64,000 nucleotides of DNA from Candidatus Promineifilum breve (lineage in GTDB: Bacteria > Chloroflexota > Anaerolineae > Promineifilales > Promineifilaceae): the NCBI RefSeq assembly GCF_900066015.1, contig NZ_LN890655.1, positions 868,001 to 932,000 on the forward strand. The letters run 5' to 3'. A model generated the notes under the pieces. That model made no database searches. It was not told where the DNA came from and was given only the letters and a program-made list of their open reading frames with translations. This document shows positions 43,498-51,959 of the stretch, piece after piece (within the stretch, counting starts at the first letter, position 1; each line of letters opens with the position of its first letter). Position numbers and translations under genes: made by a program.

Positions 43498-44517
43498 ATG
43501 ACTTCTCTCGCCCCCGGCTGGCAACAGATCGTCGGTCACGAGTGGGCCGTCCGCTTGCTGAGCAACGCCATCGCCCACGACCGCGCCGGCCACGCCTATC
43601 TCATCACCGGCCCCGATCACGTGGGCAAGATGACGCTGGCCCGCACCTTTGCCCAGGCGCTGAACTGCACCGCCGCGCCCGAAGCGCGCCCCTGCGGCCA
43701 ATGCCGGGCCTGCGGGCTGATCGCCGCCGACAAGCACCCCGACGTGCGCGCCATCACGCCGGATGTGAGCGAGCGCGGGGCACAGTCGATCAAGATTGAG
43801 AGCATCCGCCGCCTGCAACAAGACCTCAGCCTGACCGCCTACGAGGCGCGCTACAAGGTCGCCCTGCTGCGCCGTTTCGACACCGCCAACCCCAATGCGG
43901 CCAACGCTTTCCTCAAGACGCTGGAAGAGCCGCCCAACAATGTGATTTTGCTGCTGACGGCCAACGACGCCGACACACTGCTACCGACGATCAATTCGCG
44001 CTGCCGCACGGTGGGGCTGCGGCCGATCCCGACCGCGCTGATCGAGGAAACCTTGATGACCCACCACCACGCCAAGCCAGCCGAGGCCAATCTGCTGGCC
44101 CACCTGGCCGACGGCCGCCTCGGCTGGGCCATCCGCGCCCACCGCGAGCCGGCGCTGCTCCAGGAGCGGCAGACGCAACTGGAGGCGCTGCACAAGGTGT
44201 TGGGCGGCACGGTCGTGGCCCGCTTCGCCCAGGCCGAAGCGCTGGCCCGCAAGGCCGACGCGCTGCCGCCGCTGTTGCGCACCTGGCTGAGCTGGTGGCG
44301 CGACCTGGCGCTGCTGGCCTATGGCCGCCGCACGGCCGATAGCATCAGCAATATCGACGAGGTCGAGTTGTTGTACGAACTGGCCGGGCAATGGCCGCGC
44401 GGCGGCGTGCTGGCCGCGCTACGCCAGACCGAAGCCGCCCTGCGGCAACTGCGCCAGAACGCCAACGCCCGGCTGGTATTGGAAAACGTCATGCTGACTT
44501 ATCCGCGCCGGGCCTGA
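43498..44517 (+). CDS. holB: DNA polymerase III delta' subunit (HolB-like)
   Basis: 339 residues. Clamp-loader AAA+ protein. WQQIVGHEWAVRLLSNAIAH and Walker A-like GPDHVGKMTLARTF (about 38-51), zinc-binding cysteines in LNCTAAPEARPCGQCRACGL, sensor region NAFLKTLEEPPNNVILLLTA and INSRCRTVGLRPI. Bacterial delta' often lacks ATPase activity; here the P-loop is kept, as in DnaX-like relatives. It is followed at 23 nt by the membrane gene. Confidence 0.92.
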   Translation: MTSLAPGWQQIVGHEWAVRLLSNAIAHDRAGHAYLITGPDHVGKMTLARTFAQALNCTAAPEARPCGQCRACGLIAADKHPDVRAITPDVSERGAQSIKIESIRRLQQDLSLTAYEARYKVALLRRFDTANPNAANAFLKTLEEPPNNVILLLTANDADTLLPTINSRCRTVGLRPIPTALIEETLMTHHHAKPAEANLLAHLADGRLGWAIRAHREPALLQERQTQLEALHKVLGGTVVARFAQAEALARKADALPPLLRTWLSWWRDLALLAYGRRTADSISNIDEVELLYELAGQWPRGGVLAALRQTEAALRQLRQNANARLVLENVMLTYPRRA

Positions 44518-44540
44518 GCCGCGCGGGATAGGAGCCGCCA

Positions 44541-45104
44541 ATGAGCAAGCGCTATTCCCTGGGCAACGTCGATCACCTGGAAATCACCGCCGCGCCGTCG
44601 GCCGCCGCCGGTCTGGCGCTGCTGTGGGCGGCGCTGAGCCTGCTGGGGTGGAAACTCTTTCGCCTGAAGCCGGCGGCGGCGCTGACTGGCGGGCTGCTGG
44701 CCGCCGTGCTCCACTTCCTGTCCGAGCTATGGCATCAGGCCGGCCACGCCCGCGCCGCGCGCCAAACCGGTTACCCGATGACCGGCGTCCATCTGCTGGG
44801 CATCCTGGGCGCGTCGATCTATCCGCGCGATGAACCGCCGCTGCCGGATGAGATCCACGTCCAGCGCGCCCTGGGCGGGCCGCGGGCCAGCGCGCTGCTG
44901 GCCGTGGCCGGCGGTCTGCTGACGTTGGCGACGCGGCGGACGGGCGGCGTGCCCTTTATGCTGGCCGCGCTAATGGCGCTGGAGAACCTGTTTGTCTTCA
45001 CACTGGGCGCGTTCCTGCCCCTGCCGTTCATGGAGACCGACGGCGGCACGTTGCTGCGCCACCGCGACGGCCTGCGCCGGCGCATGATCGTCATTCAGGA
45101 GTAG
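44541..45104 (+). CDS. M50-like membrane protein with altered zinc motif
   Basis: 187 residues with three to four hydrophobic helices. ELWHQAGHARAARQTGYP (H65-Q-A-G-H69) followed at the C-terminal end by LPFMETDGGTLLRHRDG mimics the HExxH and NPDG-type motifs of site-2 (M50) proteases, but the catalytic Glu is Gln. Either an inactive relative or an unrelated membrane protein. AGGAG precedes ATG. It lies between holB and an inositol-phosphatase family gene (8 nt gap). Confidence 0.6.
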   Translation: MSKRYSLGNVDHLEITAAPSAAAGLALLWAALSLLGWKLFRLKPAAALTGGLLAAVLHFLSELWHQAGHARAARQTGYPMTGVHLLGILGASIYPRDEPPLPDEIHVQRALGGPRASALLAVAGGLLTLATRRTGGVPFMLAALMALENLFVFTLGAFLPLPFMETDGGTLLRHRDGLRRRMIVIQE

Positions 45105-45112
45105 TTGCCCTC

Positions 45113-45907
45113 ATGGCCCACTGTGAATCAATCGATGACCTCCTCGCCTTCGCCCTCGATGCCGTCTGGCGGGCCGGCCGTGTGACGCTGGCCCACTTCC
45201 AGACCGGGCTGGCCGCCGAGCGCAAGGCCGACAACACCCCGGTCACCATTGCCGACCGCGCCGCCGAACAACTGTTGCGCCAGTTGATCGGGCAGCGCTG
45301 GCCGGGCCACGCCCTCATCGGCGAGGAGTTCGGCCACAGCGGTAGCATCGATGACGGCGGCTACACCTGGATCATTGACCCCATCGACGGCACCAAATCG
45401 TTCGTCAGCGGCGTGCCGCTCTATGCCGTGTTGCTGGCGCTGGTGAAGGGCGAGGAACCAGTGCTGGGCGTGATGCACTTCCCCGGCCTCAACGACATGG
45501 TCTATGCCGCCCGCGGTCGGGGTTGCTACTGGAACGGCCGCCCGGCGCGGGTGTCGGCCGTCGCTTCGCTGGCCGACGCCGTGCTGCTGACCAGCGACAT
45601 CGATAACTTCGCCCGCCACGGCCGGGCGGCGGCCTTCCAGCGGCTGGTCGATGCCACCTACATCCAGCGCACCTGGGGCGACGCCTACGGCTACGCCCTC
45701 GTCGCCACCGGGCGGGCCGAGGTCATGCTCGACCCGGCCATGGCCCTGTGGGATTGCGGCCCGCTACAGGTCATCATGGAAGAGGCCGGCGGCACCTTCA
45801 CCGATTGGCAAGGGCGGCCGACCATCTTCGGCGGCGAGTCGATCGGCACCAACGGCGCGCTGTTCGAGCAGGTGATGGCCCTGGTGGGCGAGCGCGAGGC
45901 GCCATAA
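45113..45907 (+). CDS. Inositol monophosphatase family protein (HisN-like)
   Basis: 264 residues. Li-sensitive Mg-dependent phosphatase fold: GEEFG (about 71-75), the metal motif WIIDPIDGTKSFVSGVPLY (about 86) and the C-terminal WDCGPLQVIMEEAGGTFTDW. The sequence VTIADRAAEQLLRQLI and the length suit histidinol-phosphatase HisN as well as inositol monophosphatase; genome context here does not decide. Confidence 0.9.
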   Translation: MAHCESIDDLLAFALDAVWRAGRVTLAHFQTGLAAERKADNTPVTIADRAAEQLLRQLIGQRWPGHALIGEEFGHSGSIDDGGYTWIIDPIDGTKSFVSGVPLYAVLLALVKGEEPVLGVMHFPGLNDMVYAARGRGCYWNGRPARVSAVASLADAVLLTSDIDNFARHGRAAAFQRLVDATYIQRTWGDAYGYALVATGRAEVMLDPAMALWDCGPLQVIMEEAGGTFTDWQGRPTIFGGESIGTNGALFEQVMALVGEREAP

Positions 45908-46073
45908 CTGGCGGCGATTGAGCATTTATTACATTTACATGGGCGGTGTCGGCTATCGCGGGTCGCCCCGGTATAATGTCCTGGCTATCAAACACGTCAG
46001 CGGCGGCAAGGGCAGGCCGCCGGGCGACAGCACCTTCATCGCGCCTAGACAATGGAGGAGAGGAGAATAAGGA

Positions 46074-47876
46074 ATGATAAGAAATTCGATAAACAAGCCC
46101 ACATATGGCCGGCTAGGGCTGCTGCTTCTGTTGACCGGCGTTCTGGCCCTGCTGGTGGCCTGCGGCGGCGGCGCGGAGCCGGCGGCCACGCCGACGAGCG
46201 CCCCCACCGCCACGCCGACCATCGCCGGTTCCAACGAACCGACGCGCGGTCAGGCCGTCGTGAACGCGATCGACATACTCATCATGGAATCGTTCCCGGT
46301 TCAGGTGAGCGTCATGGCCCGCGGCGATCTGCCCGATTCGTGCACGCAGATCGATGAGATCATCACCCAACAGGCCGACAATACCTTCCGCGTGGCCGTC
46401 ACCACCCTGCGCCAGCCGGATCAGATTTGCACCCAGGCCCTCGTGCCGTTCGAGCAGTCCATATCGCTGGACGTGGCCGGGCTGCCCGCCGGAACCTACG
46501 ACGTTGTGGTCAACGGCGTGACCGGCTCCTTCACGCTCGAGGTGGACAATGTGCCGGTCGATGATACCACCGGGGCCGGGGCCGGCGGCGGCCCGCCCGG
46601 CATCAGCGGCTTCGTCTGGCACGATCTCTGCCCCCAGACGGGCACGGCTCCCGGCGACGCCGCGCCGGACGAAGGGTGCATCCCCTCGGCCGCCGGTGAC
46701 ACCCTCCAGGCCGACGGCGAGATGGCCGCCGGCGAGCCGGGCATCCCCGGCGTCACGGTGCGGCTGCTGGCCGGCGATTGCACGACGGCCGCCGAAGGGG
46801 ACGAACTGGCGGCCACGACCGATGAATCGGGCGCGTTCCGCTTCGAGGACATCTCGGCCGATACCTATTGTGTCTTCCTGGATACGGCCGACGCCGACAA
46901 CGCCGCCATCCTGGGCGAAGGCGTGCTCACCTTCCCCGTCAGCAACGGCGTCGCCACCAATAGCATCACCGTCACGCTGGACGAAGGCGCGGCCCTGACC
47001 GACGTCAACTTCGGCTTCGACTTCCGCTTCCTGCCCGTGCCGGAAACGGTCGAGAATTGCACCAACAGCTTTGAATTTGTCCAGGACCTGACCGTACCCG
47101 ACGACACCGTCTTCCCGCCGGGTGAGACGTTCGAGGCCGGCTGGCGGCTGCGCAACAACGGCACCTGCCCCTGGACCACCGACTACGCCGTGGCCTTCAT
47201 CGGCGGCGACGCGATGGGCATCACCACCACCGTACCCCTGGAAAGCGCCGTGACCCCCGGCCAGACCGAAGATGTGTCCATCTTCCTGACCGCGCCGGAG
47301 ACGCCCGGAACCTATCGCAGCAATTGGCAACTGGCCGACGCCGCGGGCACGGTTTTCGGTATCAACGGGGCCATCGAGGATGCCTTCTGGGTGCAGATCG
47401 TCGTCGAGGAAGGGGCCGCGCCGGTCGGCACGCCGTCGCCCGGTTCGGCGTCCATCGGCGGCGTGGTCTGGGAGGATCTCTGTTTCCTGACCAACGGCAC
47501 GGCCTCGCGCGGTTGCGTGGAGACAGAGGAGGGCAGCGGCTTCTATCGCGGCAACGGCGTGTTCGACGATAACGAGAGCGCGCTGGCCGGCATCACCCTG
47601 GTTCTGGGCCAGGGCGCGTGCCCGCCGGGCGGCATCATCGAGACGGCCAACCGTTTGGCGACAACCCTGTCGGGCGAAGACGGCCTCTATGTCTTCGAGG
47701 GTCTGGACGCGGGCATCTACTGCGTATCGATTGACGCCCTCAGCCCGGAGAACGTCGATCTGCTGATCCCCGGCAACTGGACGTGGCCCGCGCCGGGCAC
47801 CGGCCGGAGCGGCCTGCGTCTGGCCGCCGGGCAACAGCGGTTGGATGTCGATTTCGGCTGGGATTTCCAGGATTAA
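46074..47876 (+). CDS. Lipoprotein with SdrD-B-like and NBR1-Ig-like domains
   Basis: 600 residues. Signal peptide and lipobox LVAC (about residue 30), a Thr/Pro linker, then two prealbumin/SdrD-B-like domains (ISGFVWHDLCPQTGTAPGD at about 177; IGGVVWEDLCFLTNGTASRG at about 462) and between them an NBR1 four-tryptophan Ig-like domain (EAGWRLRNNGTCPWTTDYAV, about 360). It is surface-exposed. The two SdrD-B-like domains look like an internal duplication (GxVWxDLC). A perfect TATAAT lies about 97 bp upstream. Confidence 0.82.
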   Translation: MIRNSINKPTYGRLGLLLLLTGVLALLVACGGGAEPAATPTSAPTATPTIAGSNEPTRGQAVVNAIDILIMESFPVQVSVMARGDLPDSCTQIDEIITQQADNTFRVAVTTLRQPDQICTQALVPFEQSISLDVAGLPAGTYDVVVNGVTGSFTLEVDNVPVDDTTGAGAGGGPPGISGFVWHDLCPQTGTAPGDAAPDEGCIPSAAGDTLQADGEMAAGEPGIPGVTVRLLAGDCTTAAEGDELAATTDESGAFRFEDISADTYCVFLDTADADNAAILGEGVLTFPVSNGVATNSITVTLDEGAALTDVNFGFDFRFLPVPETVENCTNSFEFVQDLTVPDDTVFPPGETFEAGWRLRNNGTCPWTTDYAVAFIGGDAMGITTTVPLESAVTPGQTEDVSIFLTAPETPGTYRSNWQLADAAGTVFGINGAIEDAFWVQIVVEEGAAPVGTPSPGSASIGGVVWEDLCFLTNGTASRGCVETEEGSGFYRGNGVFDDNESALAGITLVLGQGACPPGGIIETANRLATTLSGEDGLYVFEGLDAGIYCVSIDALSPENVDLLIPGNWTWPAPGTGRSGLRLAAGQQRLDVDFGWDFQD

Positions 47877-47884
47877 GTGAGGTT

Positions 47885-47951
47885 CCGACCTGACAGGTTG
47901 GCCCACGTCGCGCTTGCAAGCCAGGCGCTCAGGGCCAATCTGTCAGGTCGG
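47885..47951. repeat. 20-bp inverted repeat of CCGACCTGACAGGTTGGCCC
   Basis: Left arm 47885-47904 and right arm 47932-47951 are reverse complements with one mismatch; the 27-nt centre contains a smaller GCGCTTGCAAGCCAGGCGCT palindrome-like sequence. It lies just after the lipoprotein stop and may terminate or be a REP element. Confidence 0.85.
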
Positions 47952-48018
47952 CTTTGAACGTTCAGAGTCGTTAGGGTTTATGGGTTAAGATTTGTCGTAA
48001 GGCGCACAGGCTACGATC

Positions 48019-48876
48019 ATGAGTGGTGGGATATTTCCGCGGGAGTCTGGAGTATTGAAAAAAATCGAACCCATTCCCTGGCGCGGTATTCGCGTCGTTG
48101 AAATAGTGATCGCGTTGGTGTTGTTTCTGGCGGCCTTGGCTGTGATGGCCCTGCCGTTCGTGGATGCGGTCATCGCGCGCCGCCTGGCCCGGATAACCGG
48201 CGGGACCAACGCCATGAGCTGGTTGATCAATGATCGCGGAACATGGATTGTCGGCGCGGCGCTGCTGGGTCTGTTGGTGGTTTTCCTGTTCCTGGTGCGC
48301 CGCCGCCTACTCAATAACAGAGCCTTGTGGTTCGGCGCCGGCTGCCCTGACTGCATGGAGCGCGAGCTGGTGCGTGTGTCGCGCAAGGGCAGTGACCGGG
48401 TATACAGCCTGATCGCGTTGCCGGCCTTTCGCTACGCCTGTCGCAACTGCACCTGGCGCGGGCTGCGCATCGCCCGACGCGAACAATCGCGCGAACGCGA
48501 CGCGGAACTGGAAGCAGCCCTGTTGCGCTTCGAGCCGGATGGCGAGGCTCCCCTCCTGTCGCCCGACGGGGACGAGTCGCAACGCGCGCAAATTGCCCTC
48601 GCCCCGGTGACGGGTTCCGGCTCGATGTTCCGCGACCCCGGCGACGTGGCCTTTCTGGATGAACCACGGCTTCAGGAGCGGTTCGACGATGACGACGACC
48701 ACGATGACGATCTGCACGAGGACGATCTGCTCGATGACGATCTGAACGATGACGGTTCGCACGATGACGAACTGCACGATGACGATCTGGGGGATGATTC
48801 CAACCACGAGGCCGAGGCCGAGGCCGAACCGATCCAGGAGATGGAGTGGCTATGGCCAAGCCCGCCCGAGGCTTGA
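48019..48876 (+). CDS. Membrane protein with zinc-ribbon-like Cys pairs and acidic repeat tail
   Basis: 285 residues. Two transmembrane helices (IVIALVLFLAALAVMALPFV; TWIVGAALLGLLVVFLFLV), then Cys pairs CPDCMERELV and CRNCTWRGL (about 113 and 150) that could bind zinc. The tail (about 220-265) is a run of Asp/His/Leu pentapeptide repeats (DDDLH, EDDLL, DDDLN) encoded by a roughly 15-nt tandem repeat. Acidic tails of this type can bind Ca2+ or basic proteins. Function unknown. It precedes the coiled-coil gene by 80 bp. Confidence 0.7.
   Translation: MSGGIFPRESGVLKKIEPIPWRGIRVVEIVIALVLFLAALAVMALPFVDAVIARRLARITGGTNAMSWLINDRGTWIVGAALLGLLVVFLFLVRRRLLNNRALWFGAGCPDCMERELVRVSRKGSDRVYSLIALPAFRYACRNCTWRGLRIARREQSRERDAELEAALLRFEPDGEAPLLSPDGDESQRAQIALAPVTGSGSMFRDPGDVAFLDEPRLQERFDDDDDHDDDLHEDDLLDDDLNDDGSHDDELHDDDLGDDSNHEAEAEAEPIQEMEWLWPSPPEA
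48690..48795 (+). repeat. 15-nt coding tandem repeat (acidic tail)
   Basis: About seven degenerate GACGATCTGCACGAT-type units inside the 3' end of the membrane-protein gene. Confidence 0.8.
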
Positions 48877-48956
48877 TTTCGGCCACGTTCATTATTGAAC
48901 GATGATCCTCCTGTTGCTATACTCAACATAGCTCGACGCACACACAGGAGGTTACA

Positions 48957-49538
48957 GTGGCTAAGAAGTCCGGAACAGATGCCGACGCCGGCCCGTTCCC
49001 CGCGGGATTCGGCAACACAGCGGGAGAGCTGGAAGTATTGCGCGATCTTATCTTCGGCAATCAGGCCCGCGATTTCACGCGCCGCCTGAGCGATCTCGAC
49101 ACGCGCCTGGAAACCGTCCGGCGCGAGTTGAAAGGGGAGCAGGAGACGCGCACCCAGACCGTAGCCAAGACGGCCGCCGATCAGACCCTCGCCCTGCGCA
49201 AGGAAGCCAACAGCCGGATGGATAAAGAAGTGCAGGTTATCGGTGAGCGCCTCGAACAGCTGACCATCGACCTGCGCGAGCACATCGACGGCACGCGCCG
49301 CGCCGTGGAGACGCGACTGGATCGGCTGCAAGACGACATGACCGAGCGCCTGCACCAGATGGAAGAGGAAACGCGCCAACGGGACGACGATCTGCGCAAC
49401 GAATTGCTGACCCTCAGCGCCTGGCTGGAAGACAAAAAGACGTCGCGCCATGATCTGGGCCAGATGCTGGAGGAGATCGGCCAACGCTTGCAAGCCAAGG
49501 CCCAATCCGGCGCGGCCGACGATAGCGACGAAGAGTGA
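48957..49538 (+). CDS. Coiled-coil protein, first gene of a coupled cassette
   Basis: 193 residues from GTG 48957 with AGGAGG 5 nt upstream. Nearly all helical: an LRDLIFGNQARDFTRRLSDL motif (about 27-46) leads into a long coiled coil to about 180 with heptad-like Leu/Ile. The motif resembles IRRILFAAEAERIELLEGE in the next protein, suggesting a shared docking element. No signal or TM. The stop overlaps the next GTG as GTGA, so the two products are made together. Confidence 0.78.
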   Translation: MAKKSGTDADAGPFPAGFGNTAGELEVLRDLIFGNQARDFTRRLSDLDTRLETVRRELKGEQETRTQTVAKTAADQTLALRKEANSRMDKEVQVIGERLEQLTIDLREHIDGTRRAVETRLDRLQDDMTERLHQMEEETRQRDDDLRNELLTLSAWLEDKKTSRHDLGQMLEEIGQRLQAKAQSGAADDSDEE

Positions 49539-51148
49539 CGGCGGCCCCGCTCATGGACGAATCGGCCGACCCCGGCCAACCCGGTTCACCACGGCTGCCG
49601 GCCGGCGGAGACGAACCCTCGCTCTCCTCGATTCGCCGCATCCTGTTCGCGGCCGAGGCCGAGCGGATCGAACTGCTGGAAGGGGAGAAGCAGCGGTTGG
49701 CGGCGGACATTGCCCTCTTGCAGGCGCGTCTGGCCGCCATGCAAACCGATCTGCTGGCCGCCGAGACGCGCCTGCGCCAGGAAACGGAAGCCCTGGCCGC
49801 CGAAATCGACGACGTGATCGCCCGCCGCGCCCAGATCGCGCCGGAAGAGATGGCCGAAGCCCTGGGGTCGGTGCTGGCCGGGGCCATCCGCGTCCAGGAG
49901 CGCCGGTCGCACGACGAACTGGTCGAAGCGGTCAGCCCCGTGCTGAGCGAGGCCATCGAGATCCAGATTCGCGATTCGCGCCAGACCTTTGTCGAGGCCC
50001 TCTTCCCCATCATCGGCGAAATGGCCCAGCGCTACATCGGCGAATTCTTTCGCGAATTGCAGCGCAATATCGACGCCCGGCTCAAATCGACGACCTCGCC
50101 AAGCACGATTGCCCGGCGCACCGGGGCGCGCTTAAGCGGCGTGCCCGTCAGCGATCTGGAGATGCGCGACGCGCTGCCCTTCAGCGTGCGCGAGATCTTC
50201 CTTATCCAGAGCGGCTCAGGATTGTTGCTGGCCCACGCCGGTAGCGACGCCGCCGTGGATTCGGACCTAATCAGCGGCATGCTGACCGCCGTGCGCGACT
50301 TCGTCCACGATTCCTTTACGCGCCAGGAAAGCCACGGCCCGCTGGATGAGATTCAATATGGCGAGCAGCGCATCGTCGTGCAGGACGGGCGACTGTGCTA
50401 TCTGGCGGTGGTCATTCGCGGCATCGAGCCGCCCGGCTTTCGCGCCGAATTGCGCCGCTATCTGACGCGCCTGCACAGCGACGAGCACCGGGTCTTGCAG
50501 GCGTTCGACGGCGATATGGCCGGGCTGGGCGGCGTCCCGGCCTCGGTCGATGGGCTGGCGGCCGAGTTGGGCCGCATGGTTCCACCCAGCGCCGGGCCGC
50601 AACCATTGCCGCGCAACCACAAGCTGTTTCTGGCCCTGGCCGGGCTGGGGGGGTTGTTGCTGCTGGCCGCGGCCTGTTTCTATCTCCAATTCACGGTGGC
50701 TCTGCTGCCGCTGGCCTTCGGCGACGACACGCCCACGCCGACGTGGACAGCGACGGCCACCGCCACGCCGACCCAGACCCCCACCGCCACCGCCACCGCC
50801 ACAGCGACCCCCACCGCCACGGCCACGGCCAGCCCCACCACCACGCCCACGCCGACGATGACGTCCACGACCCAGCCAACCCTGACACCATCGGCCACGT
50901 TCATCCCCTTTTCCATCGTCACCAATCGGCCGGTCTGGGCCTACGTTGAGCCGGATCTGGCCGCAGCGAGGATCGGGCCAATCGCCGAGAACACCCAATT
51001 GTCGCTTTTGACTTACGCCGCGCCCTGGCTTCTGGTAGAATGGCAGACGGTCGGTGGCCCACAACAAGGCTGGCTATCCTTGCCATGGGTCGATTTCGGC
51101 GGTACACCGCCACCGGATTTTCCGATCACAATCACGCCCGAATCCTGA
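49535..51148 (+). CDS. Roadblock/longin-like membrane protein with SH3-like tail
   Basis: 537 residues from GTG 49535. Coiled coil about 30-100; a domain at about 213-325 (REIFLIQSGSGLLLAHAG, DSDLISGMLTAVRDFVHDSF, YGEQRIVVQDGRLCYLAVVI) that resembles roadblock/longin folds seen in some OmpA-family proteins; one TM helix (FLALAGLGGLLLLAAACFYL, about 366); a Thr/Pro/Ala low-complexity linker (about 395-455) encoded by repetitive CCACCGCCA codons; and a C-terminal SH3-like part (RPVWAYVEPDLAAARIGPI). No OmpA domain or GTPase gene is present. The topology puts the roadblock-like domain in the cytoplasm and the SH3-like tail outside. Confidence 0.65.
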   Translation: MTAAPLMDESADPGQPGSPRLPAGGDEPSLSSIRRILFAAEAERIELLEGEKQRLAADIALLQARLAAMQTDLLAAETRLRQETEALAAEIDDVIARRAQIAPEEMAEALGSVLAGAIRVQERRSHDELVEAVSPVLSEAIEIQIRDSRQTFVEALFPIIGEMAQRYIGEFFRELQRNIDARLKSTTSPSTIARRTGARLSGVPVSDLEMRDALPFSVREIFLIQSGSGLLLAHAGSDAAVDSDLISGMLTAVRDFVHDSFTRQESHGPLDEIQYGEQRIVVQDGRLCYLAVVIRGIEPPGFRAELRRYLTRLHSDEHRVLQAFDGDMAGLGGVPASVDGLAAELGRMVPPSAGPQPLPRNHKLFLALAGLGGLLLLAAACFYLQFTVALLPLAFGDDTPTPTWTATATATPTQTPTATATATATPTATATASPTTTPTPTMTSTTQPTLTPSATFIPFSIVTNRPVWAYVEPDLAAARIGPIAENTQLSLLTYAAPWLLVEWQTVGGPQQGWLSLPWVDFGGTPPPDFPITITPES

Positions 51149-51192
51149 GTTTCGGCCTCGGTGCGACGAAACGAGAGACAATCAAACGAACA

Positions 51193-51951
51193 ATGAGCAA
51201 AACCATCTCGTCGGCGAAAAATACGACGCCCGAAACAACCTCGCGAATGGAACGACAACAGCAACGGCGGGTCAGCCTGGTGGCGATGGCCGCCCACGAT
51301 CTGCGCACACCGCTGGCGATCATCCAGGGCTATGCCCAACTACTGGCGACCGAGCCGGCCGTGGCCGCCAATCAGGACGTGGCCGAATATCTCGCCAACA
51401 TCGTTGTCCACGCCGACGCGTTGGGCATCATGTTGGAGAATCTCTTCACCCTCGACCAGTTGGCCCGGCACGAGTTGCACCTTTCCCTGACGCGGGCCGA
51501 TCTGACTGAACTCGTGGCCCAGGCCATCGCCCAAACCGAAGGGCTGGCGCGCGTAAAGGGCGTCGCTCTGGAACTCCAGCGGGGCGACGGGGCCGGCCCG
51601 TGGGTCAACGCCGACGCCGCCCAGATTGGGCGGGTGCTCTACAACCTGATCGGCCACACCATCAAATATGCCCGGCCCGACAGCCGGCTGGCCGTGGTGG
51701 TCGACCGCGACGGCGCGTATGGCCGGATGCAACTTTGTGATCCGCAGCGCGTCCTCCCGGCCGAGATACAGGCCCAATTATTCGATCCGATCGATACCAA
51801 TCAGAACGGCATCGCCTCGCTGCGTGGGATGGATATGGGGCTGGTGCTGGCCCGCCAGGTGGCCGAAGCCCATGACGGCGCGGCCGAAGCCGATTGTGAG
51901 TTGGGCCAGGGCGTCACCCTCTGCCTGCGCCTGCCGCTATCCGAGAGTTGA
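51193..51951 (+). CDS. Histidine-kinase-like protein with degenerate ATP site
   Basis: 252 residues from ATG 51193. HisKA dimerisation helix with phosphoacceptor His in AMAAHDLRTPLAIIQGYAQL (about 36) is intact. In the HATPase domain the N-box is NLIGHTIKYA (the metal-binding Asn replaced by His), the DxGxG G1 box is replaced by LCDPQRVLP, and only a GMDMGLVLARQVAEAHDG-like G2 remains. It probably cannot autophosphorylate. No sensor or TM segment. It lies 44 nt after the roadblock-like gene and next to the Trx-like gene. Confidence 0.8.
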   Translation: MSKTISSAKNTTPETTSRMERQQQRRVSLVAMAAHDLRTPLAIIQGYAQLLATEPAVAANQDVAEYLANIVVHADALGIMLENLFTLDQLARHELHLSLTRADLTELVAQAIAQTEGLARVKGVALELQRGDGAGPWVNADAAQIGRVLYNLIGHTIKYARPDSRLAVVVDRDGAYGRMQLCDPQRVLPAEIQAQLFDPIDTNQNGIASLRGMDMGLVLARQVAEAHDGAAEADCELGQGVTLCLRLPLSES

Positions 51952-51959
51952 ACGCGCCG

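Noticed and set aside
41884-43821. 645-residue form of HutH starting upstream
   Set aside because: The extra N-terminus runs antisense through holB; the family start MESLLISG at 43437 is the natural one.
46113-47906. 597-codon open frame opposite the SdrD-B-like lipoprotein
   Set aside because: Antisense shadow; the plus-strand protein has a signal peptide, lipobox and recognised domains.
50740-50880. Coding microsatellite as a separate gene or contingency locus
   Set aside because: The CCACCGCCA-type repeat encodes the Thr/Pro/Ala linker of the roadblock-like protein in frame; it is low-complexity linker DNA seen in other lipoproteins here.
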